Shown here one piece after another: positions 35,582 to 45,661 of a stretch of DNA of 64,000 nt. A program made the position numbers and the translations under genes. A model generated the notes under the pieces. It worked only from the letters and a program-made list of their open reading frames with translations. It was not told where the DNA came from and did not search any database. The stretch comes from Nitrospira sp. (GTDB lineage: Bacteria; Nitrospirota; Nitrospiria; Nitrospirales; Nitrospiraceae). Positions within the stretch are counted from its first letter, which is position 1. Each line of letters starts with the position of its first letter. The stretch spans positions 1 to 64,000 of the forward strand of contig JAFEBI010000009.1 of the NCBI GenBank assembly GCA_018242725.1, written 5' to 3'.

Positions 35582-35992
35582 ACAGCGTCCCTCCCTTTCC
35601 TGAATTGGTCGACTGACAGATAGGATTAGGTATCACTATCTCATCGTTCATTAATTAAGAAAAACGAAATGCACATCCCGGTAGAGGAGTCTGACAGGCT
35701 CGACCGTACGAATCGAACGAGAGTATTTGCGTGGTAAGCGTTTGAATATGGGAATACCCGTCGTAACTGGATAACCACTAGAGGGTCTGATGGGCTGAGT
35801 ATTGATGAGGACGGAAACACGGGAAGACTCGTTTCACATACACCGATGATCCCAAATCTAATGGCAAGCGTTGTGTATGGAGTGTCAGCTATTCTGTTGA
35901 CGGACCCCATGGATCTGACGTATCGTGAGCGATCCATACTGTCAGGGCAGAAGACTGTCTTGTAGAGCCTGAACGAAGGAGCTACGACGACC
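35582..35992. other. Divergent intergenic region before ispH
   Basis: These 411 bases separate the unrecognised 331-residue gene (minus) from ispH (plus). They hold the ispH promoter at 35897-35926 and AAGGAG at about 35973. Near 35640 there is an AT-rich stretch that could hold the promoter for the minus-strand gene pair, but no clear boxes were found. No open frame here has a ribosome binding site. Confidence 0.45.
35897..35926 (+). promoter_or_regulatory. Probable promoter of ispH
   Basis: TTGACG (35897-35902, 5 of 6) and TATCGT (35921-35926, 4 of 6) are 18 bases apart. Transcription would begin about 60 bases ahead of the ispH ATG. Confidence 0.45.
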
Positions 35993-36955
35993 ATGAAGAT
36001 ATACCTCGCCAATCCCCGTGGGTTTTGCGCCGGTGTCGATCGGGCGATCGATATCGTGGATCTCTCGCTCAAGAAGTACGGCGCGCCGATTTATGTTCGG
36101 CATGAGATCGTGCACAGTCGTCATGTCGTGAACACCCTTCGCCGGAAGGGCGCTGTCTTCGTGGAAGAGCTGAACGAGGTGCCTGAAGGGTCAGTGGTGA
36201 TTTTCAGCGCCCATGGCGTGGCGAAATCGGTGTGGGAGGAGGCAAATCAACGGCGTCTGCACGTCATTGATGCGACCTGCCCGCTCGTGATCAAAGTGCA
36301 TAACGAAGTGAACCGCGACTACACGCAGGGCTATGAACTGATCCTCATCGGTCATGCCGGTCACCCGGAAGTGATTGGGACGTTGGGACAGGTTCCCGAC
36401 AAGTTTCATCTCGTGTCGTCGGTTGAAGACGTGGAAAAACTGACGGTGGACAACACCGTCAATCTCTCGTATGTCACGCAAACCACGTTAAGTGTCGATG
36501 AATGTCGGGACATTGTCGGTGCGCTGCATCAGCGGTTTCCAAATATCAAAGGACCCCATCAGGAAGACATCTGTTACGCCACGCAGAACCGGCAAAACGC
36601 GGTTAAAGAATTATCGCGCCTGGTGGATGTTATTCTTGTCATCGGGTCTCCGAATAGTTCCAATTCGAACCGGTTGCGAGAATTGGGAGAGCAGTGCGGT
36701 ATTCCTTCCTACCTCATTGACTCGGCTGCCGACATCGACCCCGTCTGGCTCGAAGGAGCCAAGGCCGTCGGCATTGCTGCTGGTGCCTCGGCGCCGGAAA
36801 TTTTGGTCACGGAAGTGGTCGCGTTCTTGAGAGCGTCGGAGCCATTTGAAGTGGAAGAGTTAACGGTTATCGAGGAAGATGTCGAGTTCCTGTTGCCGAA
36901 GGAACTGGTTCAAATCGAGTCCTCGAAGAAACCGATGGCCGGCGTTCCCAGATAG
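35993..36955 (+). CDS. ispH: 4-hydroxy-3-methylbut-2-enyl diphosphate reductase IspH
   Basis: This 320-residue iron-sulfur enzyme makes IPP and DMAPP from HMBPP, the last step of the MEP isoprenoid route. The three cluster cysteines are in [20 protein letters not shown] and [24 protein letters not shown] and [10 protein letters not shown] carry the substrate-binding His, Ser and Asn residues. Length fits the family, with a C-terminal tail of about 25 residues after [17 protein letters not shown] lies about 12 bases before the ATG. The other MEP genes here are dxs and ispG, 14 kb away beyond the hopanoid operon. Confidence 0.96.
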   Translation: MKIYLANPRGFCAGVDRAIDIVDLSLKKYGAPIYVRHEIVHSRHVVNTLRRKGAVFVEELNEVPEGSVVIFSAHGVAKSVWEEANQRRLHVIDATCPLVIKVHNEVNRDYTQGYELILIGHAGHPEVIGTLGQVPDKFHLVSSVEDVEKLTVDNTVNLSYVTQTTLSVDECRDIVGALHQRFPNIKGPHQEDICYATQNRQNAVKELSRLVDVILVIGSPNSSNSNRLRELGEQCGIPSYLIDSAADIDPVWLEGAKAVGIAAGASAPEILVTEVVAFLRASEPFEVEELTVIEEDVEFLLPKELVQIESSKKPMAGVPR

Positions 36956-37062
36956 TGTAGAATGTGAAAACGTGATCGCTGGCCTGCCCCTCAGTATTGA
37001 GGGCGGTTGATGAGTGACCGCTGCTATCTATTTCTTATTCCTATCTAAGTCCATGAATTGTG

Positions 37063-37083
37063 GGGGGTGTCATTGGCGCCCCC
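37063..37083 (+). terminator. Hairpin between ispH and smc
   Basis: GGGGGTG and CGCCCCC form a 7-pair stem (one G-U) with a 7-base loop, about 108 bases after the ispH stop. A T-rich stretch follows, but only after about 11 bases, so it is not a textbook rho-independent terminator. Confidence 0.35.
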
Positions 37084-37202
37084 TACATACTGTGTTTTGA
37101 TTTTGATTTCCTCAGATCTCTATGGTACAAGGTCCCGGAGTTTTCCGTTCCTGGGGGTGCGTCCGTGGAGTGCGTGTCTCACGTAATTATGAAGGGGAGC
37201 TG

Positions 37203-40200
37203 ATGCATTTAAAGACCATGAACATGACGGGCTTCAAGTCGTTTGCTGAGGCGAAGATCGAATTTCCCGAGGGTGTGACCGCGATCGTCGGTCCGAATGG
37301 GAGCGGGAAAAGCAACGTCGTGGATTCGATCCTCTGGGTGTTGGGTGAGCAGAGTACCAAGACCCTCAGAAGCGAAAAGATGGAAGATGTCATATTTAAT
37401 GGGACCGAACTCCGAAAGCCTCTGGGCATGGCGGAAGTCTCTCTGGTGATCGGGGGGCTTGATCCCACGATGATGAAGCTCGACGGAAGCTCGAGCCTTC
37501 CCAGCGAATTGACCGACATGCAAGAGATGATGATTACTCGCCGATTGTATCGTAACGGCGAAAGCGAGTACCTCCTCAACAAAGTCCATTGCCGCCTCAA
37601 GGATATTCGCAGTTTGCTGCTTGATACGCGGGCGGGAAGCAAAGGACACACCGTGATCGCCCAGGGGCAGATCGATCAGATCTTGAACGCCTCTCCTCAA
37701 GACCGACGTGAGTTGATCGAGGAAACGGCCGGTATCGTCCGCTATAAAAAACAAAAGGCCGAAGCGCTGCGTAAACTGGAGTCGACCCAACAGAATCTCC
37801 TCCGTGTCCGAGACATTGTCGCCGAGGTCAAGAAGCAGTTGAATTCTCTTGAGCGGCAAGCGCGTCAGGCGCGAACCTATCAGACCTTGCAAGGAGAGGT
37901 GCGTGCGATCGAAGTGACGCTGTTGACCAAGGAGTTCAGAGCCTTGAGGCAGGCGTTGCAGGAGGTCGAGGTCGAGGTGCTGAATCTCGACCAGCAGGAA
38001 TCGGAGAAGGCGGCTGAGCAGGCTCGGCTTACGACCGATCTTGAACAAGCCCGGCTTGATGCGATTGGCATGTCCGATACCATCGCCAAGATTCGTGAAG
38101 AATTGGCGGGTGTCGAGCAGCAACAGGCCCAGGCCCTGACCGCGGCGGAGGTCGAACGGAGCCGGGGACAACTGTTTGATCAACAGCAGGTGCAGGAATC
38201 GGCTGAACTTGAAGAGCTGATTCGGTCACAGGGACAGGTCTCTGAAACGCTGCAGACGATTGAGAGCTCCTTACGATCAGTTGAAGAAGAGATGACGCTT
38301 CGAGCTCAGGCGCTCGAGGAATTAGATCAGGAGCTGATGCGGTTGGTGGGGCAGCGGGCGGCAGCCGTCTCGGAAGAGGAGCGAGGCCGAAAAGATGTTC
38401 TGCAGCTGGCCGTGCTTGTCGCGAATACCGAACAAGCCATCTCACAACTGGCGAGGCGGATGGAAGATCTCGTGGGGCGCGGCGCGCGGTTGACGGCGGA
38501 GCGGGAGGCGCTTGGAAGTCAGCGCACGACGGCGATCGATCGGCATGAGTCATTGCGGAAAGAGTATGGAGAAGCAGATCGTCGGGTATCGGAACTGCGC
38601 GCGGAGCTACGGGCGGTGCAGGAAGAGGTCGCCCAGGCTGCGGGGAGTATGCAGTCGTTGGATCACGTGATTTTGCGCCGTTCGGAGGAACTCGCGGGGG
38701 TCGATTCGCGTCTTGAGGCGCTCCAAAGTGTGGTGCGTGAAGAAATGGGCTATGGTCGGCAGGGTGCCCAACAAGGTCCTGCTCTGAAGTCTTGCGAAGG
38801 CGTGCGGGATGCGGTTGCCGAGTGGCTGGTCGTTCCGTCGGGGATGGAGCGTGCGGTCGAGGCGGTGCTGGGAGAGCGTGTGCGCGGGTGGTTCGTGGAT
38901 GAGCCGTCGGTCGGCAAACGGCTGATTCGATTTCTTCAGCAGGAGACACTCGGGCGAGGCAGCTTTATCCCGCAGCGTCCTCGATGGGACGGGGCCTCCC
39001 CCCCCTCGTGGTGGTCGACGATCGCGGCGGAGCCCGGTGTGGTGGGGCGAGCGGTCGATCTCGTCCAAACGGACGCCGCGCGAACGGCGGCGCGTGACGT
39101 CCTGTTCGATCGCGTGGTGATCATTCGCTCTTTGGATCAGGCGTTGCAGCTATGGGAGCGATCTGAATGGGGCGCTCCACACGGACCAATTCTCGTCACG
39201 CTGGATGGAGAAGTCGTGGATGCCTCGGGTATTGTGACAGGCGGCCAGGTGCAAAGCACGCCTGGTCTGCTGGAACGTCGTCGAGAGGTGATCGATCTCG
39301 AGGCCAAACGACAGGCGTTTGTGACGGAGCTTGATCAGAGTAAGCAACAGCGGGACATGGTCTTTGCACAGATTCAGATGCTCACCCAGCGTGATCGTCA
39401 GCTCGGCGATGCCTTGCGCGAAGCGGAAATGCAGAATCTGTCGTTGCGCAAAGATGAGGAACAGCTCCAGCACGTGCTGACGGATCTTGACCATCGCTTG
39501 CAAGCCGTGGACGGGGAGATTCAGGAAGGCCTCAGTGAACGAGGGCGCGTGGAGGAAGAGTCACAGTCGGTGCAGGCTCAATTGGGACAATGGATCGCGG
39601 AGAAAAACGGGCAGGATGCCTTGGTGGCGAGAGTGCGAGAGCGTCTGGGGTTGATTGACCAGAATATGAGAACGCACCAGGAGCATGTCACGCAGGCGAA
39701 GCTGACCGTAGAGGGTTTGCGCGCCAAACGAGAGCATGAACAGCTGAATCGTGCTCGTGTCACGCAACAGATACAGGAGGCTGAAGAGCGGCGTCAAACC
39801 TTGGGTGAGCACCTCAACAGCTTGAAGGGGTTGATCGAACAGAGCCGAGAGGAGCAGGTTCGGCAAGAGACGCTGTGCCAAGATCTCGGTGTAACTGCCG
39901 GGCGGATCAAGGGTGAATTGGTCGCGGCTCAGGAGCGACAGGCGCAGCACATGGCAGCGAGTCAAACACTTGAAGCCGGTTTGGAGGAGGTGCGGCGAGG
40001 GATGTCGGTCGTTCGAGATGCCCGGATGACCGTGGAGGTTCGTCGTGCCGAGGTTCGTCTGCATTTGGGGACGGTGGAGGGGACATTGACCGGCACCTAC
40101 CAACTTGATCCGATGACCTTGGTCGATGATCCGCCGCAATCAGATGAGTCGGCGGGAGAGGCGGAGGTCGCCGTGCGGCAGGAGTCGGATGAGCGTTCCG

Positions 40201-40883
40201 ATGCTGAGCTGAAAGAGCAGTTGCAGAAACTCCGTGATCGCTTGGATCGCATGGGGCCCATCAATCTGGCTGCGATCAGCGAGCACCAGGAATTGGAGGA
40301 GCGGCACACCTTCTTGTCGGCGCAAGAGCAAGATCTCTCGAACTCGATTGCCTCCCTGAAGGAGATCATCCAGCGTATCAACCGGACGACGAAGGAGATG
40401 TTTGCCGCCACTTATGACGAATTGCAGCAGAAGTTCACCGAGGTATTCGGGCAATTTTTCCCCGGGGGACGGGCCGAGCTACAGCTGATCGAGGAGCCGC
40501 CCTTGGAAAACGGTGAACCGTCCGGCAATCAAGAGCCTGGCATTGAGATTGTGGCTCAACCTCCCGGCAAACGGCTGAAAAGCATTACCATGCTGTCGGG
40601 CGGAGAAAAAACGCTGACGGCGATGGCGCTCTTGTTTGCGAGTTTTCTCATCAGGCCGACTCCGTTCTGCCTGTTGGACGAAATCGACGCGCCGCTGGAC
40701 GAGGAAAATATCGGGCGTTTCACGGCGGTCTTGAAAGACTTGGCGCAGAATGCCCAATTCCTCGTCATTACGCACAATAAACGCACGATGAGCATCGCCG
40801 ATTCGCTCTTCGGCGTGACGATGGAAGAACCCGGTGTGTCGAAACTTGTGTCCGTCCGGCTCGGCGATCTCCAGCCGGCCTAA
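37203..40883 (+). CDS. smc: Chromosome segregation ATPase SMC
   Basis: This 1226-residue protein is the SMC subunit of the condensin that compacts and orients sister chromosomes. The N-terminal head has Walker A GPNGSGKS at residues 30-37. Two long coiled coils flank a hinge (about 530-690, with GVRDAVAEWLVVP and GEVVDASGIVTGG). The C-terminal head has LSGGEKTLTAMALLF near 1131 and Walker B CLLDEIDAPLDEEN near 1157. The open frame extends 81 bases further back, but the ATG at 37203 with AAGGGGAG before it gives the normal SMC start. The partners scpA and scpB are not in the window. Confidence 0.97.
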   Translation: MHLKTMNMTGFKSFAEAKIEFPEGVTAIVGPNGSGKSNVVDSILWVLGEQSTKTLRSEKMEDVIFNGTELRKPLGMAEVSLVIGGLDPTMMKLDGSSSLPSELTDMQEMMITRRLYRNGESEYLLNKVHCRLKDIRSLLLDTRAGSKGHTVIAQGQIDQILNASPQDRRELIEETAGIVRYKKQKAEALRKLESTQQNLLRVRDIVAEVKKQLNSLERQARQARTYQTLQGEVRAIEVTLLTKEFRALRQALQEVEVEVLNLDQQESEKAAEQARLTTDLEQARLDAIGMSDTIAKIREELAGVEQQQAQALTAAEVERSRGQLFDQQQVQESAELEELIRSQGQVSETLQTIESSLRSVEEEMTLRAQALEELDQELMRLVGQRAAAVSEEERGRKDVLQLAVLVANTEQAISQLARRMEDLVGRGARLTAEREALGSQRTTAIDRHESLRKEYGEADRRVSELRAELRAVQEEVAQAAGSMQSLDHVILRRSEELAGVDSRLEALQSVVREEMGYGRQGAQQGPALKSCEGVRDAVAEWLVVPSGMERAVEAVLGERVRGWFVDEPSVGKRLIRFLQQETLGRGSFIPQRPRWDGASPPSWWSTIAAEPGVVGRAVDLVQTDAARTAARDVLFDRVVIIRSLDQALQLWERSEWGAPHGPILVTLDGEVVDASGIVTGGQVQSTPGLLERRREVIDLEAKRQAFVTELDQSKQQRDMVFAQIQMLTQRDRQLGDALREAEMQNLSLRKDEEQLQHVLTDLDHRLQAVDGEIQEGLSERGRVEEESQSVQAQLGQWIAEKNGQDALVARVRERLGLIDQNMRTHQEHVTQAKLTVEGLRAKREHEQLNRARVTQQIQEAEERRQTLGEHLNSLKGLIEQSREEQVRQETLCQDLGVTAGRIKGELVAAQERQAQHMAASQTLEAGLEEVRRGMSVVRDARMTVEVRRAEVRLHLGTVEGTLTGTYQLDPMTLVDDPPQSDESAGEAEVAVRQESDERSDAELKEQLQKLRDRLDRMGPINLAAISEHQELEERHTFLSAQEQDLSNSIASLKEIIQRINRTTKEMFAATYDELQQKFTEVFGQFFPGGRAELQLIEEPPLENGEPSGNQEPGIEIVAQPPGKRLKSITMLSGGEKTLTAMALLFASFLIRPTPFCLLDEIDAPLDEENIGRFTAVLKDLAQNAQFLVITHNKRTMSIADSLFGVTMEEPGVSKLVSVRLGDLQPA

Positions 40884-40890
40884 GCGGTAG

Positions 40891-40908
40891 GCGCCGTAAC
40901 AGAGGCGC
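40891..40908. terminator. Weak hairpin between convergent smc and rlpA
   Basis: GCGCC and GGCGC form a 5-base stem with an 8-base loop, 8 bases after the smc stop, followed after some bases by a run of five Ts. It may help end smc and rlpA transcripts, which converge here. Confidence 0.25.
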
Positions 40909-40992
40909 AGTACTCTTTGTGCTTTTTCGTGAGTGATTGAAGCGGCGGCGTACTTGGCCAGCTATTGAATGAGCTGGTTCGCTGGCCGCTGG

Positions 40993-41706
40993 TTATCCTT
41001 CTTGCAGCTGAATCGTCTCGACATGGACTCGGGCGGTACCTTGTTCGACGAACCCGAGTTGTTCGGCTGCCCCTCGACTTACATCAATGATTCTCTTCCC
41101 GGAGTCAGGGTTATGCTGACTGGGAAAGGGGCCACGGTCATTGACTCTCACAATAATCGACCGTCCGTTTTCGAGGTTCGTCACTTGTACGTGAGTCGGG
41201 AGTGGTAAGTACTTATGTGCTGCCGTCAAGCCGTCTGGGTTGAACAGTTCGCCGTTGGCCGTCATGGAGCCGCCCGGCAGCCGTCTTGTTTCTTCTCCAT
41301 ACCATGAAGCCAAGCCCGTTTCCTCGTAGGTCTGTGCGCTGGCCACCGTCATCGGGATGTAGCGGGAACCGTTGACGGTATAGGGGGCGGTTTTCACGCG
41401 CCCGAGTCGAATCGCTTCTGTGACAGGGAGGCCATCGATGGTTTGGAGCTCGTCCCTGACTAAGGGAGCGTCCAATGGAGCCCGGACAACTTCAAAGGTG
41501 AATTTCCCGACGTAGTAGACAAGCTTGGTTGCCGCTTTCGTGAATTGGTACGTTCCGTGCACGACCCACACCGTTCCCTTGACGGTGCCCTTGGCGACTC
41601 GATAGCCGGTCTTAATCGTTGAGACGGTTGTCTTGAGTACAGAACATGAGGTGAGTGTGAGCATGAAGATGCTCAGTAGCCAGAGTGGGAATGTGACTCG
41701 GACCAT
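40993..41706 (-). CDS. rlpA: RlpA-family septal ring lytic transglycosylase/lipoprotein
   Basis: This 237-residue lipoprotein has lipobox LTSC after a short signal peptide. A region of about 110 residues with little similarity precedes the double-psi beta-barrel: GLASWYGEE, TANGELFNP, LTAAHKYLPLPTHVQVTN and VRVNDRGPF, the RlpA core with the catalytic-type Asp. RlpA cleaves glycan strands lacking stem peptides during daughter-cell separation. The usual C-terminal SPOR domain is absent. The in-frame GTG three bases earlier is possible. It converges with smc. Confidence 0.9.
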   Translation of the reverse strand: MVRVTFPLWLLSIFMLTLTSCSVLKTTVSTIKTGYRVAKGTVKGTVWVVHGTYQFTKAATKLVYYVGKFTFEVVRAPLDAPLVRDELQTIDGLPVTEAIRLGRVKTAPYTVNGSRYIPMTVASAQTYEETGLASWYGEETRRLPGGSMTANGELFNPDGLTAAHKYLPLPTHVQVTNLENGRSIIVRVNDRGPFPSQHNPDSGKRIIDVSRGAAEQLGFVEQGTARVHVETIQLQEG

Positions 41707-41959
41707 CACCCATAATGATGGCCCAGTTTTGTATGTGTGGCAAGGTGGTTCGGCGTAGTTACGTATGGGGACTAGCCGAATTGCTCATGGATCTGCTCGC
41801 TATGTGGGGTATGAGTGAAGACTGCTGCGAACAAGCGGGGTGAAGTCCCATTAAGATTCCATCGGGAAAGAAAGATGGTTTTCGTATGGGAGGGCGATAG
41901 GTTGGGGTATTCTCTGAGAGGAGCAACAGGGAGATGGTACCGATACCACGGAGGTCATC

Positions 41960-42217
41960 ATGACACCTGTACAAGAATCAGTTAGGCGCCCACATCCGCA
42001 ATCGATCGACGATCTCGCTCGTGCTCAGGTGATCTTGGAAACACTGTGCACTTCCCGTGAGGAGATTGACGGAACGCTGGTTCGTCAAGATGATGAGGAG
42101 AGACAGGAAGCGTTGGATGATCATTCCTTGGCGCCTGCCATGGGAGTGATCAATGGGCTGAAGTTATCGGTGGTCTTGTGGGCGGCTATCCTCCTGGGTG
42201 TTGTGTTGATATGGTGA
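41960..42217 (+). CDS. Small single-span membrane protein
   Basis: This 85-residue hypothetical protein has an acidic, polar N-terminal part (REEIDGTLVRQDDEERQ) and one C-terminal span (LSVVLWAAILLGVVLIW) ending at the terminus, as in tail-anchored proteins. GGAGG five bases upstream of the ATG supports it as a real gene. Divergent from rlpA. No family recognised. Confidence 0.65.
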   Translation: MTPVQESVRRPHPQSIDDLARAQVILETLCTSREEIDGTLVRQDDEERQEALDDHSLAPAMGVINGLKLSVVLWAAILLGVVLIW

Positions 42218-42651
42218 TTCGTTCTCCTGCAGCGGTTTGACGATACATTTTTACAGCGATTTCCTTATTAGACTCCTTGTCCTGTCTCGATAGGCTTCTC
42301 TCCATAGAGATGGCGGTACGTGCTGGCTCCCTTCAAATACTAATGAGCCTGCGGTGAGGCTTGCGTGAGTTCCACTGCACGATCTGGGATAGTTCTACTT
42401 CGTGCATTACAGAGTTTTCCGACAGCCTGTTCGTCATCACGGTCGTAGCCATACTGTTCTCGATCACCTACAGGATCTGAATCTGGTGGGTACTTCAGGC
42501 ACGTCTGTGGCCCTCACGCTTGACTCGATTTTAGGGGTCTGTTATAACGCAGCAGTGCTTGTGTATGTTTTTCCGAACACCTACAGGGAGACCTGTTGTA
42601 GATGAGGGTTTCTTGCCTGCCGATCGCTTTTGTTTTGAGTCCTAACCATTC
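42218..42651. other. Leader region upstream of shc
   Basis: These 434 bases carry the strong promoter at 42520-42548 and a leader of about 97 bases before the shc ATG. No gene, attenuator hairpin or known riboswitch pattern was seen. Confidence 0.45.
42520..42548 (+). promoter_or_regulatory. Sigma-70-type promoter of the shc-mla operon
   Basis: TTGACT (42520-42525, 5 of 6) and TATAAC (42543-42548, 5 of 6) are separated by the optimal 17 bases. It is the clearest promoter of the window and would drive shc, hpnG, mlaEFDC and the barrel gene. Confidence 0.7.
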
Positions 42652-44835
42652 ATGAACCTCATTAAGGCGCTCTTCAATCGCCTCTCTGACAGCTTGCTAT
42701 CCGGGACACCGGGGAGGCTTGACCATGTCACGGAGTTCAATCCCATGGCACCGCTTCGGCTGGTCTCGGAGAAGCCTGTCGTACTTCCTGCTTTAGATGC
42801 GACCACAGGCCGTCGTCCAATCGGTCATGCCGTGGGGCAGCCGGATTCAATCGATGATGCAATCAGGCGGAGCCAATCATGGTTCTTTGCCCGCCAACAT
42901 GCTGAGGGATACTGGGTTGCGGAGTTGGAAGCCGATACCACCCTCACCTCCGAATATCTGATGCTTCGTCGTTTTCTGGATCGAGTGGATCCAAAGCGAG
43001 AGGCGATGGCGGTTCGCTATCTCAAGTCGATGCAGCTCCCTGACGGGGGATGGCCCATTTATTATGGAGGGCCATCAGAGATCAGCGCCTCAGTCAAGGC
43101 CTATTTTGCATTGAAGCTGAGCGGTGTCTCGGCAGATGAACCGTTCATGATTCGAGCCAAGGAACGTATTTTGGCCATGGGAGGAGTGCTCCAGGCCAAC
43201 GTGTTCACGAAGATCACGCTGGCGTTGTTCGATCAGTATGATTGGGAAGGGGTTCCCCACATGCCTGTGGAGATCATGCTGCTTCCCAAGAAGTTCTATT
43301 TTAGTATCTATGCGATCTCCTACTGGTCACGGGCGGTCTTGATTCCATTACTGATTGTCTTCGCGCATAGGCCGGTCTGTCGGATTCCACGCGATCAGGG
43401 GATCGACGAGTTGTATTCCGTCCCGCGCGAGGAGGTACGGTATTGGAAGTATCCTCCGTTCAACAAGGATCAGGCCTGGTTTACCCCGCACAATTTCTTT
43501 GTTGCCTTGGATGTGATGTTGAAGTTGTATGACCGCATGCCCATGCGGGCGTTGCGAGAGAAGGCACTGCACAAGGCCGCATCCTGGATGGTCGATCACA
43601 TCAAAGGATCCGGGGGGCTCGGCGCGATCTATCCCGCGATGGCCAATTCCATTATGGCGCTCGAATGTTTGGGGTATAAGGCCGATGATCCACTCGTCGT
43701 CAAAGCCTTGCGAGAGATCGAAGAACTGGAAGTCTATGATTCGGTGATGATAGACGGTGAGTCTGTGCCCACCGTGCATTTGCAGCCGTGTTTTTCACCT
43801 ATTTGGGATACGGCGTTGTTGGCCAATGCATTGATCGAGGCCGGTGTGTCGCAGGATCACCCAGCACTCCAAAAAGCAGGGCGCTACTTGATGTCCCGTC
43901 AAACCAAGACGGTAGGGGACTGGATCATCTCTTCACCGAATGCACAACCGGGTGGGTGGTATTTTCAGTTTGAGAATGAGCTCTATCCGGATGTCGACGA
44001 TTCCGCCGTCGTTATCATGGCACTCTCTAAATTGAGGATCCCTGATCAGGAAGGTGAGCTGGACGAGTCCATGCGTCGCGGTATGCAGTGGATCCTGGCC
44101 ATGCAAGGCTCCGACGGCGGATGGGGCGCCTACGATAAAGACAATAACCGAGTGGTCTTCAACTATATTCCGTTTGCGGATCATAAGGCGCTGTTGGATC
44201 CCAGCACGGCTGATCTTGCTGGACGGTGTTTGGAAATGCTCGGTGCATTAGGGTACGACCAGACCCACCCATCAGCCGGACCGGCGCTGGCCTTTCTGAA
44301 GAAAGAGCAGGAGAAGGACGGAAGCTGGTATGGGCGGTGGGGTGTCAACTACATCTATGGGACATGGTCTGTGCTGGCTGGGCTGCGTGCCATCGGTGAG
44401 GATCTTTCGGCTCCCTATATTCGCCGTGCTGTGTCTTGGCTGGAATCAAAACAGAATCCTGACGGCGGGTGGGGTGAAACCTGTCTCTCCTACCGAGATG
44501 ATGGTGATGATCATGGAATAGGGGAGAGTACACCATCTCAAACCGCATGGGCACTCATGGGCCTGATGTCGGCCGGAGCGATCGACTCCTTCAGCGTGGC
44601 GCGCGGCGTGCAGTTCCTCCTTCGGCAGCAAACGAAGGATGGGTCATGGCAGGAGATTGCCCACACCGGTACGGGATTCCCTCGTGTCTTTTACCTTCGG
44701 TACCATTGGTATTGCCAGTACTTCCCCTTGTGGGCGTTGGCGATGTATCGCAACTTGCGTGCTCGTGGAAAAACGCGGGCCGACGAACTGCGCCATCACC
44801 TCAAAGGAGCTGACCTCCCTCGGGCCGAGCATTGA
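42652..44835 (+). CDS. shc: Squalene-hopene cyclase
   Basis: This 727-residue membrane-associated terpene cyclase folds squalene into hopene or diplopterol, the hopanoid core. The proton donor motif is DVDDSA (the DxDD of the family) and several QW repeats are visible: LPDGGWPIYYGG, DGGWGAYDKD, DGSWYGRWGVNYIYGT, NPDGGWGET and DGSWQE. The N-terminal 60 residues are polar and extra compared with short forms. The ribosome binding site is poor. Its stop overlaps the TTG start of hpnG by three bases. Confidence 0.96.
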   Translation: MNLIKALFNRLSDSLLSGTPGRLDHVTEFNPMAPLRLVSEKPVVLPALDATTGRRPIGHAVGQPDSIDDAIRRSQSWFFARQHAEGYWVAELEADTTLTSEYLMLRRFLDRVDPKREAMAVRYLKSMQLPDGGWPIYYGGPSEISASVKAYFALKLSGVSADEPFMIRAKERILAMGGVLQANVFTKITLALFDQYDWEGVPHMPVEIMLLPKKFYFSIYAISYWSRAVLIPLLIVFAHRPVCRIPRDQGIDELYSVPREEVRYWKYPPFNKDQAWFTPHNFFVALDVMLKLYDRMPMRALREKALHKAASWMVDHIKGSGGLGAIYPAMANSIMALECLGYKADDPLVVKALREIEELEVYDSVMIDGESVPTVHLQPCFSPIWDTALLANALIEAGVSQDHPALQKAGRYLMSRQTKTVGDWIISSPNAQPGGWYFQFENELYPDVDDSAVVIMALSKLRIPDQEGELDESMRRGMQWILAMQGSDGGWGAYDKDNNRVVFNYIPFADHKALLDPSTADLAGRCLEMLGALGYDQTHPSAGPALAFLKKEQEKDGSWYGRWGVNYIYGTWSVLAGLRAIGEDLSAPYIRRAVSWLESKQNPDGGWGETCLSYRDDGDDHGIGESTPSQTAWALMGLMSAGAIDSFSVARGVQFLLRQQTKDGSWQEIAHTGTGFPRVFYLRYHWYCQYFPLWALAMYRNLRARGKTRADELRHHLKGADLPRAEH

Positions 44836-45659
44836 CCCCCGCCGGTCCTTTCTCTTCATTGTCTTTGAATGGGCAGCAGAGCACACGTATAGCTATCTTT
44901 GCTGCGACACTATGGGAAATGAGGGCGATACGGTCGGCCTTCCCTCCTGTGGTTGGACGAACTGTCGGTGGAATTCATGCTCTTGTACATATTGCCGGGA
45001 ATCAAGAATATTGGTTGATTCAGACCGGTGTCGGTCCGGAAAAGGCACGGCAATGCGCTGCCCGGTTGCTTGATAGCCAATCCTTCTCTCTCATGATCTC
45101 CACAGGGTTCGCCTGCGCCCTAATTGCGGTCGATATCGGCGCGCTATTAGTTGGGCATGAGGTGGTGTACAGCGGTGGGGAGGGCACGGGGTTCATACCG
45201 CCGATCAGTGTGCCAGGCGAAGAGCAGGATCGTATAGTCGAGTACGCTCAGGCCATAATGCCGAAGGTGCATATGGGTCGGTTTGTCTCAACGGATCATG
45301 TGATCTGGAGCGCTCGGGAAAAGCGAGCGTTTGCAGACAAGACACAAGCGATCGGCCTTGATATGGAGAGCGCAGCCTTGGCGGTCGAAGCACATCGAGT
45401 CCGTACGCCGTTTATCATTATTCGAACGGTCTCGGATCTTCTCGATGAAGATCTTCCGCTTGACTTCAATCTCTTTCTCAGGCCCACTGGGTGGCTCAGA
45501 GGGATTGGGAGCGTGCTGGCGGCTCCGTCATGTCTCTTGAAGCTTGGTCGGCTTCGTCGGCAGAGTGTGGACGCGGCAGAAGCGTTGACCGTTTTTTTTA
45601 GGCGGTATGCGGCGACAAGGGCTCATCAAAGACAAGAGGGTGCGGCGACACCGATGTGA
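44832..45659 (+). CDS. hpnG: Hopanoid-associated nucleoside phosphorylase HpnG
   Basis: This 275-residue protein of the purine-nucleoside phosphorylase/5'-methylthioadenosine-nucleosidase superfamily has IAIFAATLWEMRAIRSAF, LIQTGVGPEKARQCAARLL, LMISTGFACAL and GLDMESAALA with the ribose-binding Glu. HpnG releases adenine from adenosylhopane to give ribosylhopane in extended hopanoid synthesis. Start TTG at 44832 overlaps the shc stop TGA; no in-frame ATG precedes the conserved core. Its direct coupling to shc supports the hopanoid assignment. Confidence 0.88.
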   Translation: MTPAGPFSSLSLNGQQSTRIAIFAATLWEMRAIRSAFPPVVGRTVGGIHALVHIAGNQEYWLIQTGVGPEKARQCAARLLDSQSFSLMISTGFACALIAVDIGALLVGHEVVYSGGEGTGFIPPISVPGEEQDRIVEYAQAIMPKVHMGRFVSTDHVIWSAREKRAFADKTQAIGLDMESAALAVEAHRVRTPFIIIRTVSDLLDEDLPLDFNLFLRPTGWLRGIGSVLAAPSCLLKLGRLRRQSVDAAEALTVFFRRYAATRAHQRQEGAATPM

Positions 45660-45661
45660 CT

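Noticed and set aside
37209..38183. Open frame of 324 codons opposite the smc N-terminal part
   Set aside because: Shadow of the conserved SMC head and coiled coil; no motif of its own.
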